Source: Myoxocephalus aenaeus
Lineage: Eukaryota; Chordata; Actinopteri; Perciformes; Cottidae
DNA length: 64,000 nucleotides
Direction of reading: 5' to 3'
NCBI GenBank assembly: GCA_038501785.1
Contig: JBAMJR010000071.1
Span: 1,323,501 to 1,387,500 of the forward strand
Shown: piece after piece, positions 1 through 12,373 of the stretch
How the letters are laid out: each line of letters opens with the position of its first letter
Position numbering within the stretch: position 1 is the first letter of the stretch
Position numbers and translations under genes: made by a program
The notes under the pieces: generated by a model
What the model was told of the DNA's origin: nothing
Database searches by the model: none
What the model saw: the letters and a program-made list of their open reading frames with translations, nothing else

Positions 1-90
1 GCATATAATAAATTGGAAACGATACAGAGAAGATTAGCATGGCCCCTGCGAAAGGATGACACGCAAATTCGTGAAGCGTTTCTACATTTT
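1..90 (+). ncRNA. U6 snRNA copy, cut by window edge
   Basis: The sequence starts at about U6 nucleotide 18 and runs to the TTTT at 87-90. It contains the ACAGAGA box and the AGC triad. Its 5' stem lies outside the window. Confidence 0.8.
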
Positions 91-503
91 AATATGCCCG
101 AGCTGAATTCCCGGCGTTCCTAGCCGGATCTTGCAGCTGCAGTCGCAATGCTGGACTACATGAGGTCATTGGACAGCCTAAACTTCATTCTCCATCCTCC
201 TACTCATAATATTAATAATGTATGTCATATTCATTGAATGTGCTGTAACTTCGTTGAATTTAATTATATTGAATCCTGCGAAAGGATGACACGCAAATTC
301 GTGAAGCGTTTCTACATTTTAATATGCCGAGCTGAATTCCCGGCGTTCCTAGCCGGATCTTGCAGCTGCAGTCGCAATGCTGGGCTACATGAGGTCATTG
401 GACAGCCTGAACTTCATTCTCCATCCTCCTACTCATAATATTAATAATTTATGTCATATTCATTGAATGTGCTTTAACTTCATTGCATTTAATTAAATTA
501 AAT

Positions 504-671
504 TGAACTGAATTGAACTGAACTGAAGCATACTCCTGAACTGAAGGGTACTCGGAGTTTGGGGGCGTGTCTTAGGAACACAGGGATACTCGGAATTTGC
601 ACCGGCCCATAAATGAGGCGGAGTTCCGAGAACAAGTGGGTCAAATAGTAGGCATCACCTTTGGGGTCAAT
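504..671 (+). promoter_or_regulatory. U6 upstream region of long units (first complete example)
   Basis: This segment occurs only in long units, just 5' of each complete U6. Known vertebrate U6 promoters are type 3 Pol III promoters with a TATA box near -30 and a PSE near -65 to -47. Here -29 to -24 reads aaatag (643-648), a poor TATA match, and the PSE window (606-625) reads cccataaatgaggcggagtt, only loosely PSE-like. Promoter activity is an inference from position and from conservation in all long units of both arms. Confidence 0.4.
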
Positions 672-778
672 GTGCTTGCTAAGGCAGCGCATATAATAAA
701 TTGGAAACGATACAGAGAAGATTAGCATGGCCCCTGCGAAAGGATGACACGCAAATTCGTGAAGCGTTTCTACATTTT
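672..778 (+). ncRNA. U6 snRNA-like gene, long-unit copy 1
   Basis: U6 is the catalytic-core snRNA of the spliceosome. This 107-nt copy matches vertebrate U6 over its whole length. It has a 5' stem (GTGCTTGCTAAGGCAGCGC), the ACAGAGA box, the AGC triad, an internal stem-loop and a 3' TTTT. It differs from canonical U6 in the 5' loop, in AAATTGGAAACG for AAAATTGGAACG, and in the stem-loop apex (GCGAAA for GCGCAA). All array copies share these changes, so this is a distinct U6 variant family. It may be expressed or be a satellite fossil. Three short units follow. Confidence 0.8.
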
Positions 779-962
779 AATATGCCCGAGCTGAATTCCC
801 GGCGTTCCTAGCCGGATCTTGCAGCTGCAGTCGCAATGCTGGACTACATGAGGTCATTGGACAGCCTAAACTTCATTCTCCATCCTCCTACTCATAATAT
901 TAATAATGTATGTCATATTCATTGAATGTGCTGTAACTTCGTTGAATTTAATTATATTGAAT

Positions 963-1191
963 CCTGCGAAAGGATGACACGCAAATTCGTGAAGCGTTTC
1001 TACATTTTAATATGCCGAGCTGAATTCCCGGCGTTCCTAGCCGGATCTTGCAGCTGCAGTCGCAATGCTGGACTACATGAGGTCATTGGACAGCCTAAAC
1101 TTCATTCTCCATCCTCCTACTCATAATATTAATAATTTATGTCATATTCATTGAATGTGCTGTAACTTCGTTGAATTTAATTATATTGAAT
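963..1191 (+). repeat. Representative short unit with U6 3' half only
   Basis: The unit starts at CCTGCG, U6 nucleotide 62, directly after a ttgaat junction. It carries the internal stem-loop, the 3' end and TTTT, but not the promoter, ACAGAGA or AGC. It cannot make a functional U6. Relative to a long unit it lacks 229-230 bp. Confidence 0.9.
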
Positions 1192-1818
1192 CCTGCGAAA
1201 GGATGACACGCAAATTCGTGAAGCGTTTCTACATTTTAATATGCCGAGCTGAATTCCCGGCGTTCCTAGCCGGATCTTGCAGCTGCAGTCGCAATGCTGG
1301 ACTACATGAGGTCATTGGACAGCCTAAACTTCATTCTCCATCCTCCTACTCATAATATTAATAATTTATGTCATATTCATTGAATGTGCTGTAACTTCGT
1401 TGAATTTAATTATATTGAATCCTGCGAAAGGATGACACGCAAATTCGTGAAGCGTTTCTACATTTTAATATGCCCGAGCTGAATTCCCGGCGTTCCTAGC
1501 CGGATCTTGCAGCTGCAGTCGCAATGCTGGGCTACATGAGGTCATTGGACAGCCTGAACTTCATTCTCCATCCTCCTACTCATAATATTAATAATTTATG
1601 TCATATTCATTGAATGTGCTTTAACTTCATTGCATTTAATTAAATTAAATTGAACTGAATTGAACTGAACTGAAGCATACTCCTGAACTGAAGGGTACTC
1701 GGAGTTTGGGGGCGTGTCTTAGGAACACAGGGATACTCGGAATTTGCACCGGCCCATAAATGAGGCGGAGTTCCGAGAACAAGTGGGTCAAATAGTAGGC
1801 ATCACCTTTGGGGTCAAT

Positions 1819-1925
1819 GTGCTTGCTAAGGCAGCGCATATAATAAATTGGAAACGATACAGAGAAGATTAGCATGGCCCCTGCGAAAGGATGACACGCA
1901 AATTCGTGAAGCGTTTCTACATTTT
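1819..1925 (+). ncRNA. U6 snRNA-like gene, long-unit copy 2
   Basis: Full-length copy ending in TTTT. Two short units follow; the first has a gaaagaatgac change near 2119 in its U6 half. Confidence 0.78.
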
Positions 1926-2736
1926 AATATGCCCGAGCTGAATTCCCGGCGTTCCTAGCCGGATCTTGCAGCTGCAGTCGCAATGCTGGACTACATGAGG
2001 TCATTGGACAGCCTAAACTTCATTCTCCATCCTCCTACTCATAATATTAATAATGTATGTCATATTCATTGAATGTGCTGTAACTTCGTTGAATTTAATT
2101 ATATTGAATCCTGCGAAAGAATGACACGCAAATTCGTGAAGCGTTTCTACATTTTAATATGCCGAGCTGAATTCCCGGCGTTCCTAGCCGGATCTTGCAG
2201 CTGCAGTCGCAATGCTGGACTACATGAGGTCATTGGACAGCCTAAACTTCATTCTCCATCCTCCTACTCATAATATTAATAATTTATGTCATATTCATTG
2301 AATGTGCTGTAACTTCGTTGAATTTAATTATATTGAATCCTGCGAAAGGATGACACGCAAATTCGTGAAGCGTTTCTACATTTTAATATGCCCGAGCTGA
2401 ATTCCCGGCGTTCCTAGCCGGATCTTGCAGCTGCAGTCGCAATGCTGGGCTACATGAGGTCATTGGACAGCCTGAACTTCATTCTCCATCCTCCTACTCA
2501 TAATATTAATAATTTATGTCATATTCATTGAATGTGCTTTAACTTCATTGCATTTAATTAAATTAAATTGAACTGAATTGAACTGAACTGAAGCATACTC
2601 CTGAACTGAAGGGTACTCGGAGTTTGGGGGCGTGTCTTAGGAACACAGGGATACTCGGAATTTGCACCGGCCCATAAATGAGGCGGAGTTCCGAGAACAA
2701 GTGGGTCAAATAGTAGGCATCACCTTTGGGGTCAAT

Positions 2737-2843
2737 GTGCTTGCTAAGGCAGCGCATATAATAAATTGGAAACGATACAGAGAAGATTAGCATGGCCCCT
2801 GCGAAAGGATGACACGCAAATTCGTGAAGCGTTTCTACATTTT
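2737..2843 (+). ncRNA. U6 snRNA-like gene, long-unit copy 3
   Basis: Full-length copy followed directly by another long unit with no short unit between. Its 3' flank carries the cttctttctcc variant that tags the 3901-bp repeat. Confidence 0.78.
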
Positions 2844-3195
2844 AATATGCCCGAGCTGAATTCCCGGCGTTCCTAGCCGGATCTTGCAGCTGCAGTCGCA
2901 ATGCTGGGCTACATGAGGTCATTGGACAGCCTGAACTTCTTTCTCCATCCTCCTACTCATAATATTAATAATTTATGTCATATTCATTGAATGTGCTTTA
3001 ACTTCATTGCATTTAATTAAATTAAATTGAACTGAATTGAACTGAACTGAAGCATACTCCTGAACTGAAGGGTACTCGGAGTTTGGGGGCGTGTCTTAGG
3101 AACACAGGGATACTCGGAATTTGCACCGGCCCATAAATGAGGCGGAGTTCCGAGAACAAGTGGGTCAAATAGTAGGCATCACCTTTGGGGTCAAT

Positions 3196-3302
3196 GTGCT
3201 TGCTAAGGCAGCGCATATAATAAATTGGAAACGATACAGAGAAGATTAGCATGGCCCCTGCGAAAGGATGACACGCAAATTCGTGAAGCGTTTCTACATT
3301 TT
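3196..3302 (+). ncRNA. U6 snRNA-like gene, long-unit copy 4
   Basis: Full-length copy with ACAGAGA, AGC and TTTT. Three short units follow. Confidence 0.78.
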
Positions 3303-4343
3303 AATATGCCCGAGCTGAATTCCCGGCGTTCCTAGCCGGATCTTGCAGCTGCAGTCGCAATGCTGGACTACATGAGGTCATTGGACAGCCTAAACTTCAT
3401 TCTCCATCCTCCTACTCATAATATTAATAATTTATGTCATATTCATTGAATGTGCTGTAACTTCGTTGAATTTAATTATATTGAATCCTGCGAAAGGATG
3501 ACACGCAAATTCGTGAAGCGTTTCTACATTTTAATATGCCGAGCTGAATTCCCGGCGTTCCTAGCCGGATCTTGCAGCTGCAGTCGCAATGCTGGACTAC
3601 ATGAGGTCATTGGACAGCCTAAACTTCATTCTCCATCCTCCTACTCATAATATTAATAATTTATGTCATATTCATTGAATGTGCTGTAACTTCGTTGAAT
3701 TTAATTATATTGAATCCTGCGAAAGGATGACACGCAAATTCGTGAAGCGTTTCTACATTTTAATATGCCCGAGCTGAATTCCCGGCGTTCCTAGCCGGAT
3801 CTTGCAGCTGCAGTCGCAATGCTGGACTACATGAGGTCATTGGACAGCCTAAACTTCATTCTCCATCCTCCTACTCATAATATTAATAATTTATGTCATA
3901 TTCATTGAATGTGCTGTAACTTCGTTGAATTTAATTATATTGAATCCTGCGAAAGGATGACACGCAAATTCGTGAAGCGTTTCTACATTTTAATATGCCC
4001 GAGCTGAATTCCCGGCGTTCCTAGCCGGATCTTGCAGCTGCAGTCGCAATGCTGGGCTACATGAGGTCATTGGACAGCCTGAACTTCATTCTCCATCCTC
4101 CTACTCATAATATTAATAATTTATGTCATATTCATTGAATGTGCTTTAACTTCATTGCATTTAATTAAATTAAATTGAACTGAATTGAACTGAACTGAAG
4201 CATACTCCTGAACTGAAGGGTACTCGGAGTTTGGGGGCGTGTCTTAGGAACACAGGGATACTCGGAATTTGCACCGGCCCATAAATGAGGCGGAGTTCTG
4301 AGAACAAGTGGGTCAAATAGTAGGCATCACCTTTGGGGTCAAT

Positions 4344-4450
4344 GTGCTTGCTAAGGCAGCGCATATAATAAATTGGAAACGATACAGAGAAGATTAGCAT
4401 GGCCCCTGCGAAAGGATGACACGCAAATTCGTGAAGCGTTTCTACATTTT
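4344..4450 (+). ncRNA. U6 snRNA-like gene, long-unit copy 5
   Basis: Full-length copy. Its upstream region has a private change (ttctgag for ttccgag, near 4298). Two short units follow. Confidence 0.78.
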
Positions 4451-5261
4451 AATATGCCCGAGCTGAATTCCCGGCGTTCCTAGCCGGATCTTGCAGCTGC
4501 AGTCGCAATGCTGGACTACATGAGGTCATTGGACAGCCTAAACTTCATTCTCCATCCTCCTACTCATAATATTAATAATGTATGTCATATTCATTGAATG
4601 TGCTGTAACTTCGTTGAATTTAATTATATTGAATCCTGCGAAAGGATGACACGCAAATTCGTGAAGCGTTTCTACATTTTAATATGCCGAGCTGAATTCC
4701 CGGCGTTCCTAGCCGGATCTTGCAGCTGCAGTCGCAATGCTGGACTACATGAGGTCATTGGACAGCCTAAACTTCATTCTCCATCCTCCTACTCATAATA
4801 TTAATAATTTATGTCATATTCATTGAATGTGCTGTAACTTCGTTGAATTTAATTATATTGAATCCTGCGAAAGGATGACACGCAAATTCGTGAAGCGTTT
4901 CTACATTTTAATATGCCCGAGCTGAATTCCCGGCGTTCCTAGCCGGATCTTGCAGCTGCAGTCGCAATGCTGGGCTACATGAGGTCATTGGACAGCCTGA
5001 ACTTCATTCTCCATCCTCCTACTCATAATATTAATAATTTATGTCATATTCATTGAATGTGCTTTAACTTCATTGCATTTAATTAAATTAAATTGAACTG
5101 AATTGAACTGAACTGAAGCATACTCCTGAACTGAAGGGTACTCGGAGTTTGGGGGCGTGTCTTAGGAACACAGGGATACTCGGAATTTGCACCGGCCCAT
5201 AAATGAGGCGGAGTTCCGAGAACAAGTGGGTCAAATAGTAGGCATCACCTTTGGGGTCAAT

Positions 5262-5368
5262 GTGCTTGCTAAGGCAGCGCATATAATAAATTGGAAACGA
5301 TACAGAGAAGATTAGCATGGCCCCTGCGAAAGGATGACACGCAAATTCGTGAAGCGTTTCTACATTTT
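5262..5368 (+). ncRNA. U6 snRNA-like gene, long-unit copy 6
   Basis: Full-length copy whose flank reads cataatgc instead of cgcaatgc near 5420. One short unit, tagged gaattcacgg, follows. Confidence 0.78.
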
Positions 5369-5949
5369 AATATGCCGAGCTGAATTCCCGGCGTTCCTAG
5401 CCGGATCTTGCAGCTGCAGTCATAATGCTGGACTACATGAGGTCATTGGACAGCCTAAACTTCATTCTCCATCCTCCTACTCATAATATTAATAATTTAT
5501 GTCATATTCATTGAATGTGCTGTAACTTCGTTGAATTTAATTATATTGAATCCTGCGAAAGGATGACACGCAAATTCGTGAAGCGTTTCTACATTTTAAT
5601 ATGCCCGAGCTGAATTCACGGCGTTCCTAGCCGGATCTTGCAGCTGCAGTCGCAATGCTGGGCTACATGAGGTCATTGGACAGCCTGAACTTCATTCTCC
5701 ATCCTCCTACTCATAATATTAATAATTTATGTCACATTCATTGAATGTGCTTTAACTTCATTGCATGTAATTTAATTAAATTGAACTGAATTGAACTGAA
5801 CTGAAGCATACTCCTGAACTGAAGGGTACTCGGAGTTTGGGGGCGTGTCTTAGGAACACAGGGATACTCGGAATTTGCACCGGCCCATAAATGAGGCGGA
5901 GTTCCGAGAACAAGTGGGTCAAATAGTAGGCATCACCTTTGGGGTCAAT

Positions 5950-6056
5950 GTGCTTGCTAAGGCAGCGCATATAATAAATTGGAAACGATACAGAGAAGAT
6001 TAGCATGGCCCCTGCGAAAGGATGACACGCAAATTCGTGAAGCGTTTCTACATTTT
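5950..6056 (+). ncRNA. U6 snRNA-like gene, long-unit copy 7
   Basis: Full-length copy. One short unit follows. Confidence 0.78.
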
Positions 6057-6637
6057 AATATGCCCGAGCTGAATTCCCGGCGTTCCTAGCCGGATCTTGC
6101 AGCTGCAGTCGCAATGCTGGACTACATGAGGTCATTGGACAGCCTAAACTTCATTCTCCATCCTCCTACTCATAATATTAATAATGTATGTCATATTCAT
6201 TGAATGTGCTGTAACTTCGTTGAATTTAATTATATTGAATCCTGCGAAAGGATGACACGCAAATTCGTGAAGCGTTTCTACATTTTAATATGCCGAGCTG
6301 AATTCCCGGCGTTCCTAGCCGGATCTTGCAGCTGCAGTCGCAATGCTGGGCTACATGAGGTCATTGGACAGCCTGAACTTCATTCTCCATCCTCCTACTC
6401 ATAATATTAATAATTTATGTCATATTCATTGAATGTGCTTTAACTTCATTGCATTTAATTAAATTAAATTGAACTGAATTGAACTGAACTGAAGCATACT
6501 CCTGAACTGAAGGGTACTCGGAGTTTGGGGGCGTGTCTTAGGAACACAGGGATACTCGGAATTTGCACCGGCCCATAAATGAGGCGGAGTTCCGAGAACA
6601 AGTGGGTCAAATAGTAGGCATCACCTTTGGGGTCAAT

Positions 6638-6744
6638 GTGCTTGCTAAGGCAGCGCATATAATAAATTGGAAACGATACAGAGAAGATTAGCATGGCCCC
6701 TGCGAAAGGATGACACGCAAATTCGTGAAGCGTTTCTACATTTT
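6638..6744 (+). ncRNA. U6 snRNA-like gene, long-unit copy 8
   Basis: Full-length counterpart of copy 3, exactly 3901 bp away, with the same cttctttctcc tag in its flank. Confidence 0.78.
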
Positions 6745-7096
6745 AATATGCCCGAGCTGAATTCCCGGCGTTCCTAGCCGGATCTTGCAGCTGCAGTCGC
6801 AATGCTGGGCTACATGAGGTCATTGGACAGCCTGAACTTCTTTCTCCATCCTCCTACTCATAATATTAATAATTTATGTCATATTCATTGAATGTGCTTT
6901 AACTTCATTGCATTTAATTAAATTAAATTGAACTGAATTGAACTGAACTGAAGCATACTCCTGAACTGAAGGGTACTCGGAGTTTGGGGGCGTGTCTTAG
7001 GAACACAGGGATACTCGGAATTTGCACCGGCCCATAAATGAGGCGGAGTTCCGAGAACAAGTGGGTCAAATAGTAGGCATCACCTTTGGGGTCAAT

Positions 7097-7203
7097 GTGC
7101 TTGCTAAGGCAGCGCATATAATAAATTGGAAACGATACAGAGAAGATTAGCATGGCCCCTGCGAAAGGATGACACGCAAATTCGTGAAGCGTTTCTACAT
7201 TTT
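7097..7203 (+). ncRNA. U6 snRNA-like gene, long-unit copy 9
   Basis: Full-length counterpart of copy 4. Three short units follow. Confidence 0.78.
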
Positions 7204-8244
7204 AATATGCCCGAGCTGAATTCCCGGCGTTCCTAGCCGGATCTTGCAGCTGCAGTCGCAATGCTGGACTACATGAGGTCATTGGACAGCCTAAACTTCA
7301 TTCTCCATCCTCCTACTCATAATATTAATAATTTATGTCATATTCATTGAATGTGCTGTAACTTCGTTGAATTTAATTATATTGAATCCTGCGAAAGGAT
7401 GACACGCAAATTCGTGAAGCGTTTCTACATTTTAATATGCCGAGCTGAATTCCCGGCGTTCCTAGCCGGATCTTGCAGCTGCAGTCGCAATGCTGGACTA
7501 CATGAGGTCATTGGACAGCCTAAACTTCATTCTCCATCCTCCTACTCATAATATTAATAATTTATGTCATATTCATTGAATGTGCTGTAACTTCGTTGAA
7601 TTTAATTATATTGAATCCTGCGAAAGGATGACACGCAAATTCGTGAAGCGTTTCTACATTTTAATATGCCCGAGCTGAATTCCCGGCGTTCCTAGCCGGA
7701 TCTTGCAGCTGCAGTCGCAATGCTGGACTACATGAGGTCATTGGACAGCCTAAACTTCATTCTCCATCCTCCTACTCATAATATTAATAATTTATGTCAT
7801 ATTCATTGAATGTGCTGTAACTTCGTTGAATTTAATTATATTGAATCCTGCGAAAGGATGACACGCAAATTCGTGAAGCGTTTCTACATTTTAATATGCC
7901 CGAGCTGAATTCCCGGCGTTCCTAGCCGGATCTTGCAGCTGCAGTCGCAATGCTGGGCTACATGAGGTCATTGGACAGCCTGAACTTCATTCTCCATCCT
8001 CCTACTCATAATATTAATAATTTATGTCATATTCATTGAATGTGCTTTAACTTCATTGCATTTAATTAAATTAAATTGAACTGAATTGAACTGAACTGAA
8101 GCATACTCCTGAACTGAAGGGTACTCGGAGTTTGGGGGCGTGTCTTAGGAACACAGGGATACTCGGAATTTGCACCGGCCCATAAATGAGGCGGAGTTCC
8201 GAGAACAAGTGGGTCAAATAGTAGGCATCACCTTTGGGGTCAAT

Positions 8245-8351
8245 GTGCTTGCTAAGGCAGCGCATATAATAAATTGGAAACGATACAGAGAAGATTAGCA
8301 TGGCCCCTGCGAAAGGATGACACGCAAATTCGTGAAGCGTTTCTACATTTT
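8245..8351 (+). ncRNA. U6 snRNA-like gene, long-unit copy 10
   Basis: Full-length counterpart of copy 5, without its upstream substitution. Two short units follow. Confidence 0.78.
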
Positions 8352-9162
8352 AATATGCCCGAGCTGAATTCCCGGCGTTCCTAGCCGGATCTTGCAGCTG
8401 CAGTCGCAATGCTGGACTACATGAGGTCATTGGACAGCCTAAACTTCATTCTCCATCCTCCTACTCATAATATTAATAATGTATGTCATATTCATTGAAT
8501 GTGCTGTAACTTCGTTGAATTTAATTATATTGAATCCTGCGAAAGGATGACACGCAAATTCGTGAAGCGTTTCTACATTTTAATATGCCGAGCTGAATTC
8601 CCGGCGTTCCTAGCCGGATCTTGCAGCTGCAGTCGCAATGCTGGACTACATGAGGTCATTGGACAGCCTAAACTTCATTCTCCATCCTCCTACTCATAAT
8701 ATTAATAATTTATGTCATATTCATTGAATGTGCTGTAACTTCGTTGAATTTAATTATATTGAATCCTGCGAAAGGATGACACGCAAATTCGTGAAGCGTT
8801 TCTACATTTTAATATGCCCGAGCTGAATTCCCGGCGTTCCTAGCCGGATCTTGCAGCTGCAGTCGCAATGCTGGGCTACATGAGGTCATTGGACAGCCTG
8901 AACTTCATTCTCCATCCTCCTACTCATAATATTAATAATTTATGTCATATTCATTGAATGTGCTTTAACTTCATTGCATTTAATTAAATTAAATTGAACT
9001 GAATTGAACTGAACTGAAGCATACTCCTGAACTGAAGGGTACTCGGAGTTTGGGGGCGTGTCTTAGGAACACAGGGATACTCGGAATTTGCACCGGCCCA
9101 TAAATGAGGCGGAGTTCCGAGAACAAGTGGGTCAAATAGTAGGCATCACCTTTGGGGTCAAT

Positions 9163-9269
9163 GTGCTTGCTAAGGCAGCGCATATAATAAATTGGAAACG
9201 ATACAGAGAAGATTAGCATGGCCCCTGCGAAAGGATGACACGCAAATTCGTGAAGTGTTTCTACATTTT
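9163..9269 (+). ncRNA. U6 snRNA-like gene, long-unit copy 11 (variant)
   Basis: Full length, but the 3' part reads tgaagtgtttc rather than tgaagcgtttc. This substitution falls in the 3' segment after the internal stem-loop. It is the only long-unit U6 in this arm where I saw a change in the mature region. Confidence 0.75.
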
Positions 9270-9850
9270 AATATGCCGAGCTGAATTCCCGGCGTTCCTA
9301 GCCGGATCTTGCAGCTGCAGTCGCAATGCTGGACTACATGAGGTCATTGGACAGCCTAAACTTCATTCTCCATCCTCCTACTCATAATATTAATAATTTA
9401 TGTCATATTCATTGAATGTGCTGTAACTTCGTTGAATTTAATTATATTGAATCCTGCGAAAGGATGACACGCAAATTCGTGAAGCGTTTCTACATTTTAA
9501 TATGCCCGAGCTGAATTCACGGCGTTCCTAGCCGGATCTTGCAGCTGCAGTCGCAATGCTGGGCTACATGAGGTCATTGGACAGCCTGAACTTCATTCTC
9601 CATCCTCCTACTCATAATATTAATAATTTATGTCACATTCATTGAATGTGCTTTAACTTCATTGCATGTAATTTAATTAAATTGAACTGAATTGAACTGA
9701 ACTGAAGCATACTCCTGAACTGAAGGGTACTCGGAGTTTGGGGGCGTGTCTTAGGAACACAGGGATACTCGGAATTTGCACCGGCCCATAAATGAGGCGG
9801 AGTTCCGAGAACAAGTGGGTCAAATAGTAGGCATCACCTTTGGGGTCAAT

Positions 9851-9957
9851 GTGCTTGCTAAGGCAGCGCATATAATAAATTGGAAACGATACAGAGAAGA
9901 TTAGCATGGCCCCTGCGAAAGGATGACACGCAAATTCGTGAAGCGTTTCTACATTTT
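9851..9957 (+). ncRNA. U6 snRNA-like gene, long-unit copy 12
   Basis: Full-length counterpart of copy 7. One short unit follows. Confidence 0.78.
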
Positions 9958-10538
9958 AATATGCCCGAGCTGAATTCCCGGCGTTCCTAGCCGGATCTTG
10001 CAGCTGCAGTCGCAATGCTGGACTACATGAGGTCATTGGACAGCCTAAACTTCATTCTCCATCCTCCTACTCATAATATTAATAATGTATGTCATATTCA
10101 TTGAATGTGCTGTAACTTCGTTGAATTTAATTATATTGAATCCTGCGAAAGGATGACACGCAAATTCGTGAAGCGTTTCTACATTTTAATATGCCGAGCT
10201 GAATTCCCGGCGTTCCTAGCCGGATCTTGCAGCTGCAGTCGCAATGCTGGACTACATGAGGTCATTGGACAGCCTAAACTTCATTCTCCATCCTCCTACT
10301 CATAATATTAATAATTTATGTCACATTCATTGAATGTGCTTTAACTTCATTGCATTTAATTTAATTAAATTGAACTGAATTGAACTGAACTGAAGCATAC
10401 TCCTGAACTGAAGGGTACTCGGAGTTTGGGGGCGTGTCTTAGGAACACAGGGATACTCGGAATTTGCACCGGCCCATAAATGAGGCGGAGTTCCGAGAAC
10501 AAGTGGGTCAAATAGTAGGCATCACCTTTGGGGTCAAT

Positions 10539-10645
10539 GTGCTTGCTAAGGCAGCGCATATAATAAATTGGAAACGATACAGAGAAGATTAGCATGGCCC
10601 CTGCGAAAGGATGACACGCAAATTCGTGAAGCGTTTCTACATTTT
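10539..10645 (+). ncRNA. U6 snRNA-like gene, long-unit copy 13
   Basis: Full-length copy just outside the second higher-order repeat. Two short units follow. Confidence 0.78.
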
Positions 10646-11456
10646 AATATGCCCGAGCTGAATTCCCGGCGTTCCTAGCCGGATCTTGCAGCTGCAGTCG
10701 CAATGCTGGACTACATGAGGTCATTGGACAGCCTAAACTTCATTCTCCATCCTCCTACTCATAATATTAATAATGTATGTCATATTCATTGAATGTGCTG
10801 TAACTTCGTTGAATTTAATTATATTGAATCCTGCGAAAGGATGACACGCAAATTCGTGAAGCGTTTCTACATTTTAATATGCCGAGCTGAATTCCCGGCG
10901 TTCCTAGCCGGATCTTGCAGCTGCAGTCGCAATGCTGGACTACATGAGGTCATTGGACAGCCTAAACTTCATTCTCCATCCTCCTACTCATAATATTAAT
11001 AATTTATGTCATATTCATTGAATGTGCTGTAACTTCGTTGAATTTAATTATATTGAATCCTGCGAAAGGATGACACGCAAATTCGTGAAGCGTTTCTACA
11101 TTTTAATATGCCCGAGCTGAATTCCCGGCGTTCCTAGCCGGATCTTGCAGCTGCAGTCGCAATGCTGGGCTACATGAGGTCATTGGACAGCCTGAACTTC
11201 ATTCTCCATCCTCCTACTCATAATATTAATAATTTATGTCATATTCATTGAATGTGCTTTAACTTCATTGCATTTAATTAAATTAAATTGAACTGAATTG
11301 AACTGAACTGAAGCATACTCCTGAACTGAAGGGTACTCGGAGTTTGGGGGCGTGTCTTAGGAACACAGGGATACTCGGAATTTGCACCGGCCCATAAATG
11401 AGGCGGAGTTCCGAGAACAAGTGGGTCAAATAGTAGGCATCACCTTTGGGGTCAAT

Positions 11457-11563
11457 GTGCTTGCTAAGGCAGCGCATATAATAAATTGGAAACGATACAG
11501 AGAAGATTAGCATGGCCCCTGCGAAAGGATGACACGCAAATTCGTGAAGCGTTTCTACATTTT
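11457..11563 (+). ncRNA. U6 snRNA-like gene, long-unit copy 14
   Basis: Full-length copy, the last complete U6 of the left array. Two short units follow. Confidence 0.78.
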
Positions 11564-12373
11564 AATATGCCGAGCTGAATTCCCGGCGTTCCTAGCCGGA
11601 TCTTGCAGCTGCAGTCGCAATGCTGGACTACATGAGGTCATTGGACAGCCTAAACTTCATTCTCCATCCTCCTACTCATAATATTAATAATTTATGTCAT
11701 ATTCATTGAATGTGCTGTAACTTCGTTGAATTTAATTATATTGAATCCTGCGAAAGGATGACACGCAAATTCGTGAAGCGTTTCTACATTTTAATATGCC
11801 CGAGCTGAATTCCCGGCGTTCCTAGCCGGATCTTGCAGCTGCAGTCGCAATGCTGGACTACATGAGGTCATTGGACAGCCTAAACTTCATTCTCCATCCT
11901 CCTACTCATAATATTAATAATTTATGTCATATTCATTGAATGTGCTGTAACTTCGTTGAATTTAATTATATTGAATCCTGCGAAAGGATGACACGCAAAT
12001 TCGTGAAGCGTTTCTACATTTTAATATGCCGAGCTGAATTCCCGGCGTTCCTAGCCGGATCTTGCAGCTGCAGTCGCAATGCTGGGCTACATGAGGTCAT
12101 TGGACAGCCTGAACTTCATTCTCCATCCTCCTACTCATAATATTAATAATTTATGTCATATTCATTGAATGTGCTTTAACTTCATTGCATTTAATTAAAT
12201 TAAATTGAACTGAATTGAACTGAACTGAAGCATACTCCTGAACTGAAGGGTACTCGGAGTTTGGGGGCGTGTCTTAGGAACACAGGGATACTCGGAATTT
12301 GCACCGGCCCATAAATGAGGCGGAGTTCCGAGAACAAGTGGGTCAAATAGTAGGCATCACCTTTGGGGTCAAT

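Larger units (their letters stand above)
2563..6463 (+). repeat. Higher-order repeat, copy A (3901 bp)
   Basis: Promoter-to-promoter spacings run 459, 1148, 918, 688, 688 bp and then repeat in the same order. Diagnostic variants recur exactly 3901 bp apart: cttctttctcc near 2937 and 6838, and gaattcacgg near 5612 and 9513. Scattered private substitutions, such as ttctgag near 4298, show the copies are recent but not identical. The start point is arbitrary within the array. Confidence 0.9.
6464..10364 (+). repeat. Higher-order repeat, copy B (3901 bp)
   Basis: Second copy of the five-promoter block at 2563-6463, with the same order of long and short units. Private differences include tgaagtgtttc near 9254 (tgaagcgtttc in copy A) and loss of the copy A changes near 4298 and 5420. 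Confidence 0.9.
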
